Shown: positions 1-12,787, numbered from the stretch's first letter. The stretch: DNA of 64,000 bases from Scleropages formosus (GCF_900964775.1 NC_041806.1:37777638-37841637), one strand, 5' to 3'. Program-made: numbers and translations. The notes: generated by a model not told the origin, from the letters alone.

Positions 1-310
1 GGTTTATTTGCAAGCTGTTAATTGTATTACCTGTGGTATTTGTGTAACAGTTTCTACCAGCTGATGTGATAACCTTTCAAATAGTCAGCAATGCAGTTTA
101 TGTGCTGCTTGTTATCTTGATATATTGCAGTTTCATCTCACTGATGAGACTGTTATGTTTTTGCATTAGTGTTGGACTTGGCTGTGGGATTGGTTATCCA
201 TGTCCACCATTCAGAATTAAAACTGGCCCCTAAGATGCAAGCTTCATCAGGAATCGGTGAATGACCGCTTAATCTCTTCTGTATTCAATAAACACATGCA
301 TGCTCCGTGC
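1..310 (+). other. Possible 3' UTR end of an upstream plus-strand gene
   Basis: No coding sequence is visible. An AATAAA hexamer at 287-292 is followed by a GT-containing stretch, as at a poly(A) site. In human the gene upstream of MAPRE3 is DPYSL5 on the same strand, so this could be its 3' UTR; the link rests only on synteny from memory. A chance AATAAA is equally possible. Confidence 0.2.
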
Positions 311-1439
311 AATATCACCAAATAATGATTATGCCCAAAATTTGTCTTATTTACACTCTTTTTTTTTATAGTCTTACGAGCGGTTTGAGAATAGGTTAAA
401 TAAAAATATGTGGCACAGTTAAATGTCCCACAAAGGAGGTGGTGACAGTTGAGGAATGGACCTCGCAGAGTTCAGGTGAAACTGATTGACTGAGCAGCAG
501 GCAGGTTTTGTCTTTACCGAGAAAATGTGTGGGCAGCTTTTGGGATAAGCAGATGTGTGTTGTGCTGATTGTTTGGCACAGAAGAAGAGTTCCTGTTAAT
601 CCGGACAGATTATCTCCTGCTGATGAGGCCTAAAAGAAGGGATTGCGTTTCATCAGCACATCGGAATGTGGAGAAGCCAATGTTTACTCTTCAAACAGGA
701 GCATTTCTCTTAAATCGTATTGTGCTAAATAAGACGGGCTAAGATGTTGAGCACAGCAGGATTTTGGGGATGGGCTTCCCAGGATGGCCTGTCTCTCAAT
801 GTGCATATCAGCAGTGTGAGGGGGCTCTGTGCAAAATTGGGCTTCATCGTCATTTAATTTATCCTTTTTTTTTTAAAATTTTTTTTTTTATTAGTCCAGA
901 TAATATTCCAGTGTGATTTTGTCTGTGTGGTGATAAGATCAAGAGAGCCTCACTGAAATGTCAAGTCCTTGTGTTGATGTTTAAGACACATTGGCTTTTG
1001 TTCCCGTAGTGGTGGTTGAAGATTGATCAGTCTCTCTCTTCACCTTAACTTGGGTGGATGTTGGATTGGGGCTAAGGCTTAATGTTGTTAATGCAAACTT
1101 GTACTTTGGTGCTGTTAATTGAAATGGCTGCTTCCTTTCCCTGACTATTTGTATAGGATGACATATGGACTCAGTTTTGCTGAACTCAACAGCAGGCATT
1201 TGCAAAAGTGTGGGATCAGAACGTGGTCTGAAGAGAAGGGGGAAATAAAGGGTAGATGTGCAGTAGAGACTAGAAATTCTGAACTGGGGACTATAGTCAC
1301 CCTCTTCATCAGTTAATACCTTCTCACTGCGAATAGGAAAAGTAGTTGCAGTGGATCCTACATATTTGTTTAGTGTAACTAAGTGCTTGTAAGTTAGAGA
1401 GGCATGATAAACATGTTGATCGTGTCGGGGCCTTGCATG
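311..1439. other. Intergenic, no gene recognised
   Basis: AT-rich sequence with short T runs near 866-890. The longest frame is a minus-strand one at 981-1445 with no family resemblance and no splice-supported context. I see no repeat family that I can name here. Confidence 0.5.
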
Positions 1440-3800
1440 CCACACTTTTTTTTACTGCTTGATAGTAGAGAAAATCAGTTATGATCAACGAAGCCCCTGG
1501 CCAGTAGGCTACCTGAAATTTAAAGGTCTGGAACACCCCCCAGCAGGCGATCCAAGCACTGGTGTCATTCTCAGGGTTCGGGCAGCAGAGCGAGCTGTGG
1601 TTGGTATAGGAGGGTCTGAAATGCCCAGTTGATGGCCAAGCATTCCTTCTCAATAGTGCTGTAATGTTGCTTCCTTGATCACAGTTTCTGGGGGCGCACA
1701 AAATAAAGCGGTCCTCTTTGCCCACCTCCTAGGAGAGGATAGACTCCAGTCACCTGTCCAGGGTATCTCTTGCTAAAAAGAGACAGAGAAGTCAGGACAT
1801 GCTAGGACAGGTTCACCACTCCGTGTTTCTTTAATCAAGCAGAGCCCAGCCTGGTTCTCCTCCATCTTGAACCAGATTGGCATTCCCTTTCCACGTAAGG
1901 TCCAAATGTGGGTGACTGCCATCTTTTCTTTTTAGGACATACCTGATCCCTGCCCATAAGGAACCCCACATACTGCCCCTTCTAGTCACACAATTTGCTG
2001 ATGTTTGCTGTGAGCCCAGCCTGTATCTCTGACATCAGGCTTTCCCTCAGGTCTACCAAATTCCTCTGCCAGTCATTACTGCAGGCAACAATGTTATCTT
2101 GGTGCGTAGCAGCATAGACCACATGCAGATGGGGGGATCTTGTTGACAAGCCATGAATCATGAATCTCTAACAGAAAAGAGACATATTGAATGTGAACCA
2201 AAAGGAGTTGTAAAGGTTCAGATCTCCGTGGAGTTTATGGACAAAGGGATCCGCTGGTACCCTTTTGTTAAGAATGCTCCCGATAAATTTAGTCTCAATG
2301 TTGCGCAATGGCACTGCTTCCAGAAGCAGCTCACATAGTATGCACTTGCTAACATAAAGTGGAGTCTCCTTGCGCCTAATTCTAGAGGACTGATGAGGTG
2401 CATACCGAGGAGAACGAGTAATTGTATTAGTTCTTCATTAGTGATTGTGTTGTGATTTAATCTGTAGTCTATCATTTAACATGCAAAGACATGGGTAGTT
2501 CATTGGCTGGTTGGGGTTCACTATAACTCACTCAAGTTATACTACTTGACTGCTGATGCTGCAGAGGGTTACATCACGAAACTGTTGGATAGGAGAACCC
2601 CTTACCTCCTCATCCTGCGGTAAGAGGGGCCCTGTCTTCTAACCATGGCGGCTATAGTTTTTTGCCTCATAACTCAGACCTGACAGCCAGATATTCATGT
2701 TCATGCATTTCCCATCTTAATGTATCGCAGTACCTGCAGCAGAAGCAGGTTGTGCTGGATTATGGATTGCTGACAATGGGAATCCAGCAAAATGTGTGTT
2801 GATCCCCTTGGAGTAGGTTGTTACCAGGTTGCAGTAGCAGTTTGCCTGGTTGTGGTCAGGCATAATGTGGTTGCTGGGGTCAACTGAGGGGAGGACTGCT
2901 CCCACTTCTACAATCTGATTGTTGACACAGTTTACCATAGCACTTGTATCCTGACCCCCTGTCGACTGGAGCCAGCCTTCTTTTCAACTGTAGAACCTGT
3001 TGGGGACAGGAATAAGAGAGGTCTAAGGGAGAGAAAGGGCCCCCAGAGGCTTTCTTCTTTTCAGAAGAGCGATGTCCGAGAGAACGTACACCTGACTAAG
3101 ATTGGGTTGGTATAACAAGGGAAAAGGTGGTCAGAGAGAAGGGGGTTAAAAGAGGTTGGGTCTGGTTGGAGGATTTGATCAGAAGCAACCGCCATGTGAT
3201 TTCTGACCTGCTGGACTGCCTCCTTCAGAGATGCAGGCTTATGACACCAGACCCAGTTGGCTCTCTTCTTTGGGAGTACAAAAATGAACTGCTCCAGCTC
3301 CATGTTTTGGTTCTCAGCCCCCACCTCTGGTTATAGCCACCTGCAGTTGTTAGACAGGGATGAGGAGCTTTGCAACATCTTCATAGCAGTAGCTGTGCAG
3401 ATATCATCGTAGTAGAGGGCTCCAGTTTGCCACACCGTTGGGACTCATCTGCTAAAGCTTCCCCAAAGAACGATGGGGTTAGGCGAAGATCCCATTCTTT
3501 GTTTGGTCATTGGCAGGCCAGGGTGGTGGATTCAAAAGTGTCCCAGAAAGTCTCTGGGTCATCCTCAGGTGACATCTTTCACAGGTGCAATGGGAGAAGC
3601 GAGGACACACTCAGGTGTCATTTAGTAAAGTCAGCAGCTCCCTGCAGGCTGCTGTGCTTGCATGGCTTCTTGCGGCTGCTGTGAGGTGATTTGGTGAAGC
3701 ACGTGGAGCAGACGTGCATCGTCCATGGTGGCCGGCCCTGTCCCAGGCTTCGGCACTACTGTCACTTTCTGCGTCTACACGTCAGCCAGCACCTTTTTAT
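1440..3800 (-). mobile_element. Ty3/gypsy-like LTR retroelement fossil, antisense, broken
   Basis: Read on the minus strand, about 1480-2110 resembles the reverse transcriptase and RNase H part of a Ty3/gypsy pol: a YLDDIV-like block near 2090, then an RNase H block near 1550-1700 that includes a TNHSSL segment like the family's TDHxPL. The stretch near 3440-3760 looks like gag in the same orientation. No convincing LTR pair was found, so both ends are approximate. The copy is old and broken in many places, with no intact product. Confidence 0.6.
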
Positions 3801-4125
3801 TGTAAGGCAGGGGTTAGGACACTGGGAGCCATTGTATCTAAATGTTTGTTTATTGTATCTTGGAACATGGATGGTCAGGTGGTGTAGTAACCAGCCTGGT
3901 AACCATGTTCAGTTGTTTCTGTATGTTTGTTTGTTTTTTTTTTTTTTTGAAATGGCTCTCATTATATACTCTTATTTTGAATGTTGACACTGTTATATCT
4001 GTTCAAAATGTTAAGGAGGTGTAAAAATGTAGATTTGGATTATTGCTAAATCTTTATTCACAAAGATTTAATTTTGAGTTCATCAAGAGCTTCTGTAATA
4101 ATTTTGTGCTTTAAATGTACAAGTA
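3801..4125. other. AT-rich spacer, no gene recognised
   Basis: Contains a T run near 3935-3950 and AT-rich unique-looking sequence between the Ty3/gypsy fossil and a SINE. Part may be degraded end sequence of the fossil, but no repeat match is visible. Confidence 0.4.
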
Positions 4126-4355
4126 CATTATTCATCTACATTACATTACTATTGGCTGACACTTTTCTCTAAAGCAATTTATAGTGTTAATCTACTTTCA
4201 GTTATTTACCCATTTGTACAGCTGGGTAATTTTTACTGGAGCAATTTTAAAATAAGTACCTTTCTCAAGGGTATTATAGCTGGAGGCCACACTTGAACCT
4301 GCAACCTTTGGATCCAAAGGCAGCAGCTCTAACCGCTATGCTACCAGTTGTCCCA
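4126..4355 (-). repeat. tRNA-derived SINE, family B (minus orientation)
   Basis: On the minus strand it reads as a tRNA-like head (agagctgctgcctttgg, then a ggttgcaggttcaagt-type B box) followed by a body with cagctgtacaaatgggtaa and a 3' part like aattgctttagagaaaa. It aligns by eye with the copies at 16933-17126 and 59982-60190, though it is diverged. Family B is a local name used in this annotation. Confidence 0.75.
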
Positions 4356-4559
4356 TCATCTAGTTTTATAATCTGAACAGACACTAAGAACCTTTCAAAA
4401 GGCAAAACGAGAAGAGAAATAACAGAAAGACTGGTGCAATCAATCCATCGATCGTGTTGAATTCACCCCGAAAGACCTCTGGTGTCTCAGCTCACACCTA
4501 CGTTTGAGCTGGAAGTATTGTATCCTACTTGATTGATGTACCCAGGCCAGGCTCCTCCT

Positions 4560-4913
4560 GCTAGCCTGCCTTTCCAGTGTGATTATATACAGGCCCTCCC
4601 TCTTGGTGTGCCTTTTTAGTGTTCACTGTGCGTAAGCTCCTCCTCCTTCACTGCCTTATCGGTGTGCCAGTGCAGAGGCTTCTCCTCCGACCTGATTCGG
4701 TATCGCTGGGTCCGCATCACTTCGGACGGCCGCAGTTTTGCTCAGCTTCAGAGCCCAGGTTCGTTCTGGCTGCTTCTCTCTGGTACAGCATCATGACACC
4801 GGGGCCCATGCCGTCACCCCTCCCGTCCTCCTGTGCGACTCGCGATGAGGGCCCCGGCAGCAGGATTGTTCCCTTCCGCAAGCACGCAGCTCGAGAGGAG
4901 TGCTCCTACAGGT
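4560..4913 (+). other. Candidate 5' non-coding exon or promoter region of mapre3
   Basis: A GC- and CpG-richer patch in an AT-rich background that ends in a donor-like CTACAG|GTAGGC at about 4913. The mapre3 start-codon exon (from 7786) is preceded by an acceptor, so at least one untranslated exon must lie upstream, and this is the best-looking place in the window. No TATA box or strong motif was seen, and the true first exon could lie outside the window. Confidence 0.25.
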
Positions 4914-7344
4914 AGGCCAGGGCCACGCAGGACTCTGCAAGCTACAGTTCTTATGTATTCGCATATGCGTCACTCGCTCATGAATGATAGAGATGGTACC
5001 GTTGCAGATGTCCAATGAAAAAAATGTTACACTATCGAATAAGCTGGGTAGGTCTCCTGCAGACTGTCTTGTGCATAAAGTGGTCCTCCTGCATGATATT
5101 TTTAGTTTGGCAAATTAAGCTGCTGACATTGAGCACAGATTAGCCATTTATTTAGGAACCAGTGGTTTGTTTTGTATTCACATCACAGTCCTGTTTCATT
5201 TGCATAGCTTCAGGGAAACATAAGCAGAGCAGAAGTGCGTAACGCAGCTAAGGCAGTCTCCCCACGGGCCGTCTGTCCATTTTGTCTGTACTCGGGGTCC
5301 TTACTGGACTTGTTATATCAACAGTGACACACCGTGTGGCTCATTGTGGTCTGTTCAGAGAACCACATGTTTTCAGTCGGTTATTGGTCGCCGTACTGAA
5401 TTTCGGAATACGGTATATTGCACTCAGATCTGAGAAAGAATATTTCTGCAACTAAAATGCTAGTAATCAGACATTGTCTATTTCAGACAAATAATGTTAG
5501 AATTACTGTTTTGCAGGTTAACGTTGAACTTTTTTAAAACATTCAAGTTCCACTTGCCATTTTATCCCATTAATTACACTGAAGGAGTATCTGTAAGTTT
5601 GAAAGAAATGCGTGGGCAAGAAACAGCCCAATATTAAACCACTGTTACTCAGCACAATAAGAAATAAGTTGTGTGTATGGGGGGTTTTTTTGTAAATATA
5701 ACACGTTTTCAGCAAGAAACGGCCTTCCGGTTCCCATACTCTGCAGCCCATGTGTGTGAGGAGTGGGGTGCCACGGGTCACCAGCAGTGACAATAACACA
5801 GAGCAGGGCTGCTGCCGATGGACCTTTCACCGAGACCCTTTTACAGCACCTCGCAATGTGCCTGATGTCCTCACACACACACACACACACGCTCTCTCAG
5901 GACTACCACTTTCACATACACTGTAGCCAGAGGACACACTGTGTAGAACCACAAACTGGACATGACCTCATTCAAAAACTTGAGAAATAAGTTTGCAAAG
6001 TCTCTCCTATTGAATGGATCATCTTTAGTTGTGACAAGGAGTTAAATGGTTTAAAAAACAAAAATCTATCAGAAATAACTGTGCTGAAGACAGGTTTTAC
6101 TGTCTTGGTGAGAAGGTAATGGTCATTAAGTGATGCGGAGGAGAGTAGGAAATGACTATATATCTAACAGATGCTGTTTTCATCCAACACATGACCGAGT
6201 GAATCACTGACAGGTTAAAGTAAAAGTGGCAACGGTGATTCTCCTAGAATGACATAAGAGGATTGACTTAACAGTCACAGCTCATGGGAGAACCTGGATA
6301 CTCTTTGACTCAACTTAAAGCCACACACAAGCAGGTCGCTCATTTCTGGTTTTTCCGGTGTTGCTAATAGTTTTTACTTTGTCAGCCGTTATTGACTATT
6401 TTCACGACCCTACAGCCGTTTACGATTTCACCTTCGTTAAGAATAATGCGGTTATTGCTTTCCAAACCACTCTTTTGCAGAACATTTACTGTGTGAATTT
6501 TATACCCACCTGGCAAAACAGGCCTCATGATTATTGGGTGCAGTGAGTGGGCTAGTGCTGTGCTCAAAGGCAGGCCCTTCGCTGGCTCATGATGACTGTC
6601 ATTAGTTAATGTGTCATAAAAGCCCAGTTTGCATTGGATACTCTTAAATGCGACACAGCTCCTGGTGACCTCCGAGATTAGCCCGCTCCTGACGGACTGT
6701 ACTTTCAGGTCACCTACTCTACATGGGGACTTGTAAGGACCGACTGTGATACCGCGGTTACACTCGGTGCATTATGTATCTGGTAGACTCCAGGGTTTCA
6801 CTTTTTTTTTTATATTGATAGGCCACAGGAGTGTGTTTCTTTTGGTTTGAAATAAAAAGGCATTGCAAATTAAATTAAAGAAAAAAACTTTAAATCGCAA
6901 TTGTATTACCAATTTTAAACACTGATTACTATTATCTTGTGTATTTTAAATTCTAGACTTGAGTAAAACAGTTGGATTCTTCTTTCATTAGATTGTGAAC
7001 TTAATGTGACATAATGATGACCTGATGGGTTTCCTGTTGTTCGTCTGTTATAACCTGTTTAGATTAGTTCATCCACAGTTTTACTTCTGGTCATTTCTGA
7101 AGCCATTTGTGTTTTTGTCACTTTTGGACGGTGAAGATGATTTTAACATTAGCCTGAATGAAAGTGATACACAGTTTCTGTTAGAACAAGAGTGTTTTCA
7201 GTGTTTCATAGCTGAACGTAGCATTTTTGTCGTGATTTCGGGAGATGTCTGGTTTGATCCATACAAGGTGTCCGCAGACTCGCCTGCAACAAGAAAGAAT
7301 GTAAATATAGTGGGTGGGATTCTGTGTCAGACTAAAGCGAGATA
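4914..7344. other. Upstream or intronic DNA before mapre3, no gene recognised
   Basis: Mostly AT-rich sequence with a (CA)n microsatellite at 5872-5890. Several open frames of 60-108 codons are present, but none shows a known domain, codon bias or flanking splice sites. If the candidate exon at 4560-4913 is real, this is mapre3 intron 1. Confidence 0.5.
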
Positions 7345-7440
7345 TTGTTGATGCACCGCTATGTCTGCCACCTCAGAGCTCCATGGTTATGTGTTCGAAT
7401 CCAGCTCTGTATCCATGGAGTTTCGAGATGCTAAAGAGTC
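7345..7440 (+). repeat. Possible tRNA-derived SINE head fragment
   Basis: Contains a B-box-like gttcgaatcc, followed by an agctctgt..catggagttt phrase similar to the head of the copy at 42064-42370. Short and diverged. Confidence 0.35.
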
Positions 7441-7792
7441 CACAGGGAGGCCTGCTGAACTCAAGTCCAAATGGGAGGGTCTTTCGCACGACCGCAAAGC
7501 CTCTGGCCATATCACACCACATTCACGTGCACCACTGTACTCCACTGCGCTTCCCATGTGAGTTTTGTATGTGGGGACCCTGCTCCACAAGGTCCCTTTT
7601 TCCTTTCGCAGTTTTCTGCACCACTGTTTGAGGTGCCCAGAGCTTCAGCGTCATCTCCGACAGCGCCGTCTCATTTGTGGCTCCATCTGGTGGCCACCAC
7701 GTTCCGCACACACTAACTGCTCACCGTGCCCTTCTCTGCTCGTGTTTGGTGTGACCGCATGTTGGAAATGTGTCTTGCTTTGCAGCTGGGGG

Positions 7793-10700
7793 ATGGCGGT
7801 GAATGTGTACGCCACGTCTGTAACCATCGAGAACCTGAGCCGACATGACATGCTGGCCTGGGTCAATGACTCCCTGCAGCTCAACTACACGAAGGTGGAG
7901 CAGCTGTGTTCAGGTGGGACTGCCCATAATGCTCTTTGTGACGCTGTTGTACATCTCTCCCACCAAGCCTCAAAGGTGTAAATAAACTGAAGTAAAATCA
8001 GGGTTAACAGAGTCCAGATAACTGCAACTGCCAAAGCACAGCTTTCTTTTTTTTTAAAATCTGTAATAAAAAAAAATCTTTCGGACAGTATAGTTGTTCA
8101 TCTACAGCTTGTTTTTTTTGTGATCCAGTGAGCAGTTTATTTTCTGAAAATTTTCTCCTTTATTACATTTCATGAAAATTAACACCAAATATGCTGCATA
8201 ATGAAAGAGGACCCACTCTTACAAACATCACAAGAGATCAGTTATAATCACATCACCATACTCCTTTAAAAAAAGAAAATTAACAGCTATTACACGACAG
8301 AGAATATTCCTATATATGTGATTCTGATCAACTTTGTTAAATTCAAATTACAAGCTCATAGACAAAAAAAATCATTAAAGGATATAATGGTAAAAAAAGA
8401 CAGAAAATTGTAATAGATCGTGATCCTGACAGAGAAATAAAGCATCTGGGATGTTGGTGAACCTGTTAAAAAGTGATTATGGTTAAAAAAAAAAAAAAAA
8501 GATTAAAACTTGCCGTATATCCCCATCGTAAAGAAAAGCACCCTAAGCCTTAGTTCCCTGTTGTATTTTTCTAGAACTTTGCCATTAACTCTCTCTCAAA
8601 ACATCCATGTTCCATTATCAATAACTCCTCATTCAGTATAGGGTCTCAGTGGTCCAGAGCCTAATTTAAAGTGTACTGTATGTTGTACAAATTAAATTGG
8701 ACACCATCCTTGCCTTACGCCCTGTGTTGCCAGGTTAGACTCTGGCTCCCCGCGACCCCATGTGGGACAAGCGGTTCGGACAATGACATGACATGACCAT
8801 CCTCTTGTCTGTTCATAGGGGCAGCTTACTGTCAGTTTATGGACATGTTGTTTCCTGGCTGTATCCTCCTGAAGAAAGTGAAGTTCCAAGCCAAGCTGGA
8901 GCACGAGTACATACACAACTTCAAAGTACTTCAAGCAGCTTTCAAGAAAATGAATGTGGATAAAGTGAGTCTGTTCATTACTACATTTTACCACACATGG
9001 ACAAGGTTCATTTAGCTTTCTCTGAAGGACCATGAAGTTGTTAATTACTGATACAAAGTGAACCAGTGTAGGACTGTTATTTACTCGTTTTATGCGGTGG
9101 TGCAGCAGGTTTGACCGGGTCCTGCTCTCCGGTGGGTCTGGGGTTTGAGTCCTGCTTGGGGTGCCCTGCGATGGCCTGGCGTCCTGTCCTGGGTGTGACC
9201 CCTCCCCCTCCAGCCCTGCGCCCTGTGTTGCCGGGTTAGGCTCCGGCTCGCTGCGACCCTGCTTGTCACAAGCAGTTTCAGACTTTGTGTGTGTGTGTGT
9301 TTGTTTTCATGTGGCTTATTGTTTTTATGCTTGGTCTGCGCTATAGCAATGAAATGATGTGCTAACAGGAATTGTAGGTCTCTTTGGGTGCAGTTCAATA
9401 ATGGCGTTTCTTTCTCCACTTTCAGATAATCCCGGTAGAAAAGTTAGTGAAAGGCAAGTTCCAGGACAACTTTGAGTTTGTGCAGTGGTTCAAGAAGTTC
9501 TTTGACGCCAATTACGACGGGAAGGAATACGACCCCCTGCTGGCCAGGCAGGGCCAGGAAATAGCCCCGCCCCCCAATCCAGGTGAACACATTTCCCACA
9601 AACCCAAGAAACCCTGTGGCGCCCCAGGTAACACGATGTTGCTGGCCCCACTGCATCCATCTTTTCCTGCCACGCTTCGGAATGAGCCATGGCGCTCTGC
9701 CTACTGCTCTGTGGTTGACCTGCACTTTACCTCTGCTGCGATCTGTTTGCTGCTGATAACAGCAACAGCCATCCCACCCCAGCCCCATGCTCTGACCAGC
9801 TGTGAGGGACCCCACATCACGTGACCTTCACATCAGTTCATTCTACTCTTGGTCCTACTGAAAAACTACTGCCTATTTGCTCCTGGGGCAGCTACATCTT
9901 TTACTGTGGTGACGAGGCTAAAGCGAAGCAACCGGTGCTGTAATTTTCTGCTCGTGGCTCTGCTGACTTTGTGCATTAGGGCTATTCAGCTCCTGTCCTA
10001 AAGAGTTGAGTCCATCACGTTTTTGGGAAAGGATCTTGGAAAAGGGAGTGAAATTAGAGAAACTACACGGAATTCGGAGGTTTGCTGGCTCCTAGTTTGA
10101 CGGTTTAGGGCTGTAGCTGAGTAGCCTTCGCTTACTTGCCACATCACTCACAATATTCTCTCATTGACATTACTGTACACGTCAAATGTACCATGTTGTG
10201 AGGAACAAAATTTGTTTTTGAGACTAATTAAGACAGAACAAACGATTCCGTATGAAATACTGCAGTGTGGATCTTTTGTGGCTTTTGTCAGACTGGCCGT
10301 GTTTGACCCGAAGGGATTTGCAGAATGCAGCTTGACGTACCATCCATGTGTTAATGAACATTAGGACTAACAATGTGAAAAAGGCGCTTTGATAACGTTA
10401 AATCTTGTCTCAGGCAATTCACAAACAGGAAAAACAAGGTGACATTTGGGTTTTATCCTAGGCTTAAATATTCACTGTGTGGTAGCTCTTTAGGAGTCTC
10501 GGATGTAAACTTCCTGAGATTTTATGCAACTTTTTCCATCTGGCCTGCTCCGAATGCTTCGTATTGTGTACATCAACACACGCGAAATTAGACGGCTGCT
10601 TTTCACATGAATGTGGCATTACTGTGCATAGTCATTTCTATAATTCCACCATGCTTCATCCCTTTACACAACAAACTGACAGGGAATAAAGGAGGATATA

Positions 10701-11658
10701 GTTCATGCAGTCTGTCACCCTGCTCCTTGGGCTCGTCCCCAACACACTCTGCTCACTACCGTGTTTTTACAGCATGCTGTAGAGCTGAGCATTTTGTCTC
10801 TGTCCTTGATTTGTCTGTGATGCAGTGGCGATGAGCTGCTGAGTAACCCTTGGCTTTCTGCGCTCCAGTACCCCAGAGGACATCCCCAACGGTGCCCAAA
10901 AACGTGCCGACGCCCCCCAGGGCTGTCAACAACACCTTGTCTGTCAGCACGAGGAAGAACCCGCCTGCTTCCCGGAACGGTGGCAGTGAAGCCGATGCTC
11001 AGATCATGGAGCTCAACCAACAGGTAGGAGAATAAGAAGGTTCAGAAGATGGAATTCTGCATGAGACAAGGGCCTGCTGCTGTTCTTCACACAAAGAGGA
11101 AACTACTATTTGAGTTCATGTTGGATATCATTTAGACTCTACGCTCTGTAGGTGTCAATAACAGTAAAATATTTCAGGAACCAGTTCCCTAAAGTCTCCA
11201 CGGAATTATAATTTTTAACTTTCATTCTCAAGTGTTTTGTGGTAAAATATAAATCACCGGGTAAAGCAGATTAATCTGTTTTTTTTTCCATGTGTCCAAA
11301 GGTTCATTGTGTGAACTAAGTGTGTTTTAGAGACAGTAGGGTGGCAGATAAGTAATTAATAGTTGAAGTGTTCTTTTCTGGGGCCTGTGAAATAACTATT
11401 GTCTATGTTGGAGTGGAAATAAAGTTGTCTCCTTTCTACTTTTTCCCCTGTAAGCTATTGGACCTGAAGCTGACGGTGGAGGGACTAGAGAAAGAGAGGG
11501 ATTTCTACTTCAGCAAGTTGCGCGACATTGAGCTCATCTGTCAGGAGCACGAAAGTGAAAACAATCCCATTCTGGCCAGGATCATTGACATTCTCTACGC
11601 TACAGAGGTAGCGGTCTTGCCTCTGCCCTGGTGTTTCCAAGCTATCCTGTCACACATG

Positions 11659-11703
<45 letters not shown>

Positions 11704-12787
11704 TACTTTAGCTTGTATTAATTGCTTATCTCAGTCAGGGTTGTGCACATCAGGAGCCTATCCTGGAAGCACAGGATGCTGGGCTAGTCAGGGTACACCC
11801 TGGCCAGGACACCAGTCTATTGTAGGATAGCTGTATGTACAAACATTCATTGTCATATACACACACATACTATGGACATGTAGATTCCCCAGTTCTTTGG
11901 ACTGTGAGAGGAAAGCAGAGCAGCTAGAGGAAACCCAAGGAAACCCAAGGAAACTCCACACTGATTGAGCCAGATTCAAACCTATGCCTCAACAATCCCC
12001 ATTCCATGAGACGGAAGTGGTATCTCTTGTACCACTCTACCGCCCATATACTGTATAAACACGTGTATGTGTATGTATATATACACACACACAGATAGAC
12101 AACAGTGTTGTTTATTATTAAGATGTTACAGCAGTTTCTTGAAGACTACCTCAATGGGACAGTCATACTCATGTGAAACATTGCTAAACATTGATAAAAT
12201 ACTTTATTTCACTTAACTATATTGAGTTTAGTAACCTCTTCATTCTTTTCCCACATCTCTGCATACTTTGTTCATGAAATGGAACACCTCAACATGTCTT
12301 CACTCATACGGTTACTACGGGTAATGTTGGTACAATTAGATATATTGCATTGTTTCCTGTACAGTACATGAGCTTCTGCAAAATCATCATAAGCTGAAAC
12401 GTTTGGTGGGCCAAACCTACTGCGCAACATTTTGGCATCACAGTGAAAACTGAACGACATGCCATGGTGTAAAATGTGGGCTGTTTATTTTTGGCTTTTT
12501 AATTCCTGTTCATCTCAACCATTAACATGCTGCCCCTCCACTTCTCTCCAACACACATCAGCAGCTTTGTCACAGGGATCTTTTCAGCTCAACACATACA
12601 TTACCTTTTATCAGCATACACATAACTTACATGTCATAAAATGCAAATGCATAAGATGCAAAAACACTGCATAGCTTTAGAGTTTGCAGAGTATTTACTA
12701 ATTTTTACTGCATTTCAGGAAGGCTTTGCACCACCAGAAGACGATGACATTGACGGGCAACCGCACGAGGACCAGGACGAATACTGA
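7793..12787 (+). CDS. mapre3: Microtubule-associated protein RP/EB family member 3 (EB3)
   Basis: EB3 tracks growing microtubule plus ends and recruits partners there. Coding exons: 7793-7913, 8819-8964, 9426-9627, 10869-11023, 11455-11607 and 12719-12787; they total 846 nt, or 281 aa, the same length as human EB3. Residues 1 to about 130 form the calponin-homology domain that binds microtubules, starting [21 protein letters not shown] proline/serine linker follows. The EB-homology coiled coil starts near residue 209, with the FYF of the partner pocket at 225-227, and the protein ends in the acidic QDEY tail that binds CAP-Gly domains. Linker motifs NPPASRNGG and HESEN favour EB3 over EB1. 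Exon 1 of the transcript must be non-coding because an acceptor lies 7 nt before the ATG. Which teleost duplicate (a or b) this is cannot be told. Confidence 0.96.
8707..8798 (+). repeat. SINE family A, 3' fragment, in mapre3 intron
   Basis: Matches the last part of family A (ttacgccctgtgttgccagg through gggacaagcggtt), then a tgaca-type tail. It ends about 20 nt before the acceptor of the exon at 8819. Confidence 0.85.
9093..9304 (+). repeat. SINE family A, near full length, in mapre3 intron
   Basis: tRNA-like head (gcggtggtgcagcaggtttg), B-box region ggtttgagtcc, shared body (tggcgtcctgtcctgggtgtg) and a (GT)n tail. Diverged from the consensus, so not a recent insertion. Confidence 0.88.
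11662..11700 (+). repeat. (GT)n microsatellite 54 nt after a mapre3 5' splice site
   Basis: About 19 uninterrupted GT units, UG repeats in the mapre3 transcript, just downstream of the donor at 11608. Confidence 0.95.
11733..12045 (-). repeat. SINE family C (minus orientation) in mapre3 last intron
   Basis: Reverse complement contains the family C phrases ccaaagaactgggg, a cacactgattgagcc-type block and a gacaccagtctatt (gatggactggcatcc-like) block. Related copies lie at 28645-28868, 35258-35575 and 42064-42370. Confidence 0.6.

Noticed and set aside
981-1445. 154-codon minus-strand frame
   Set aside because: No domain, no coding bias and no splice context.
9090-9419. Frames of 61-109 codons on both strands around 9.1-9.4 kb
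   Set aside because: They lie in a family A SINE and its microsatellite; the same frames recur at 32.4, 48.3 and 53.5 kb for the same reason.
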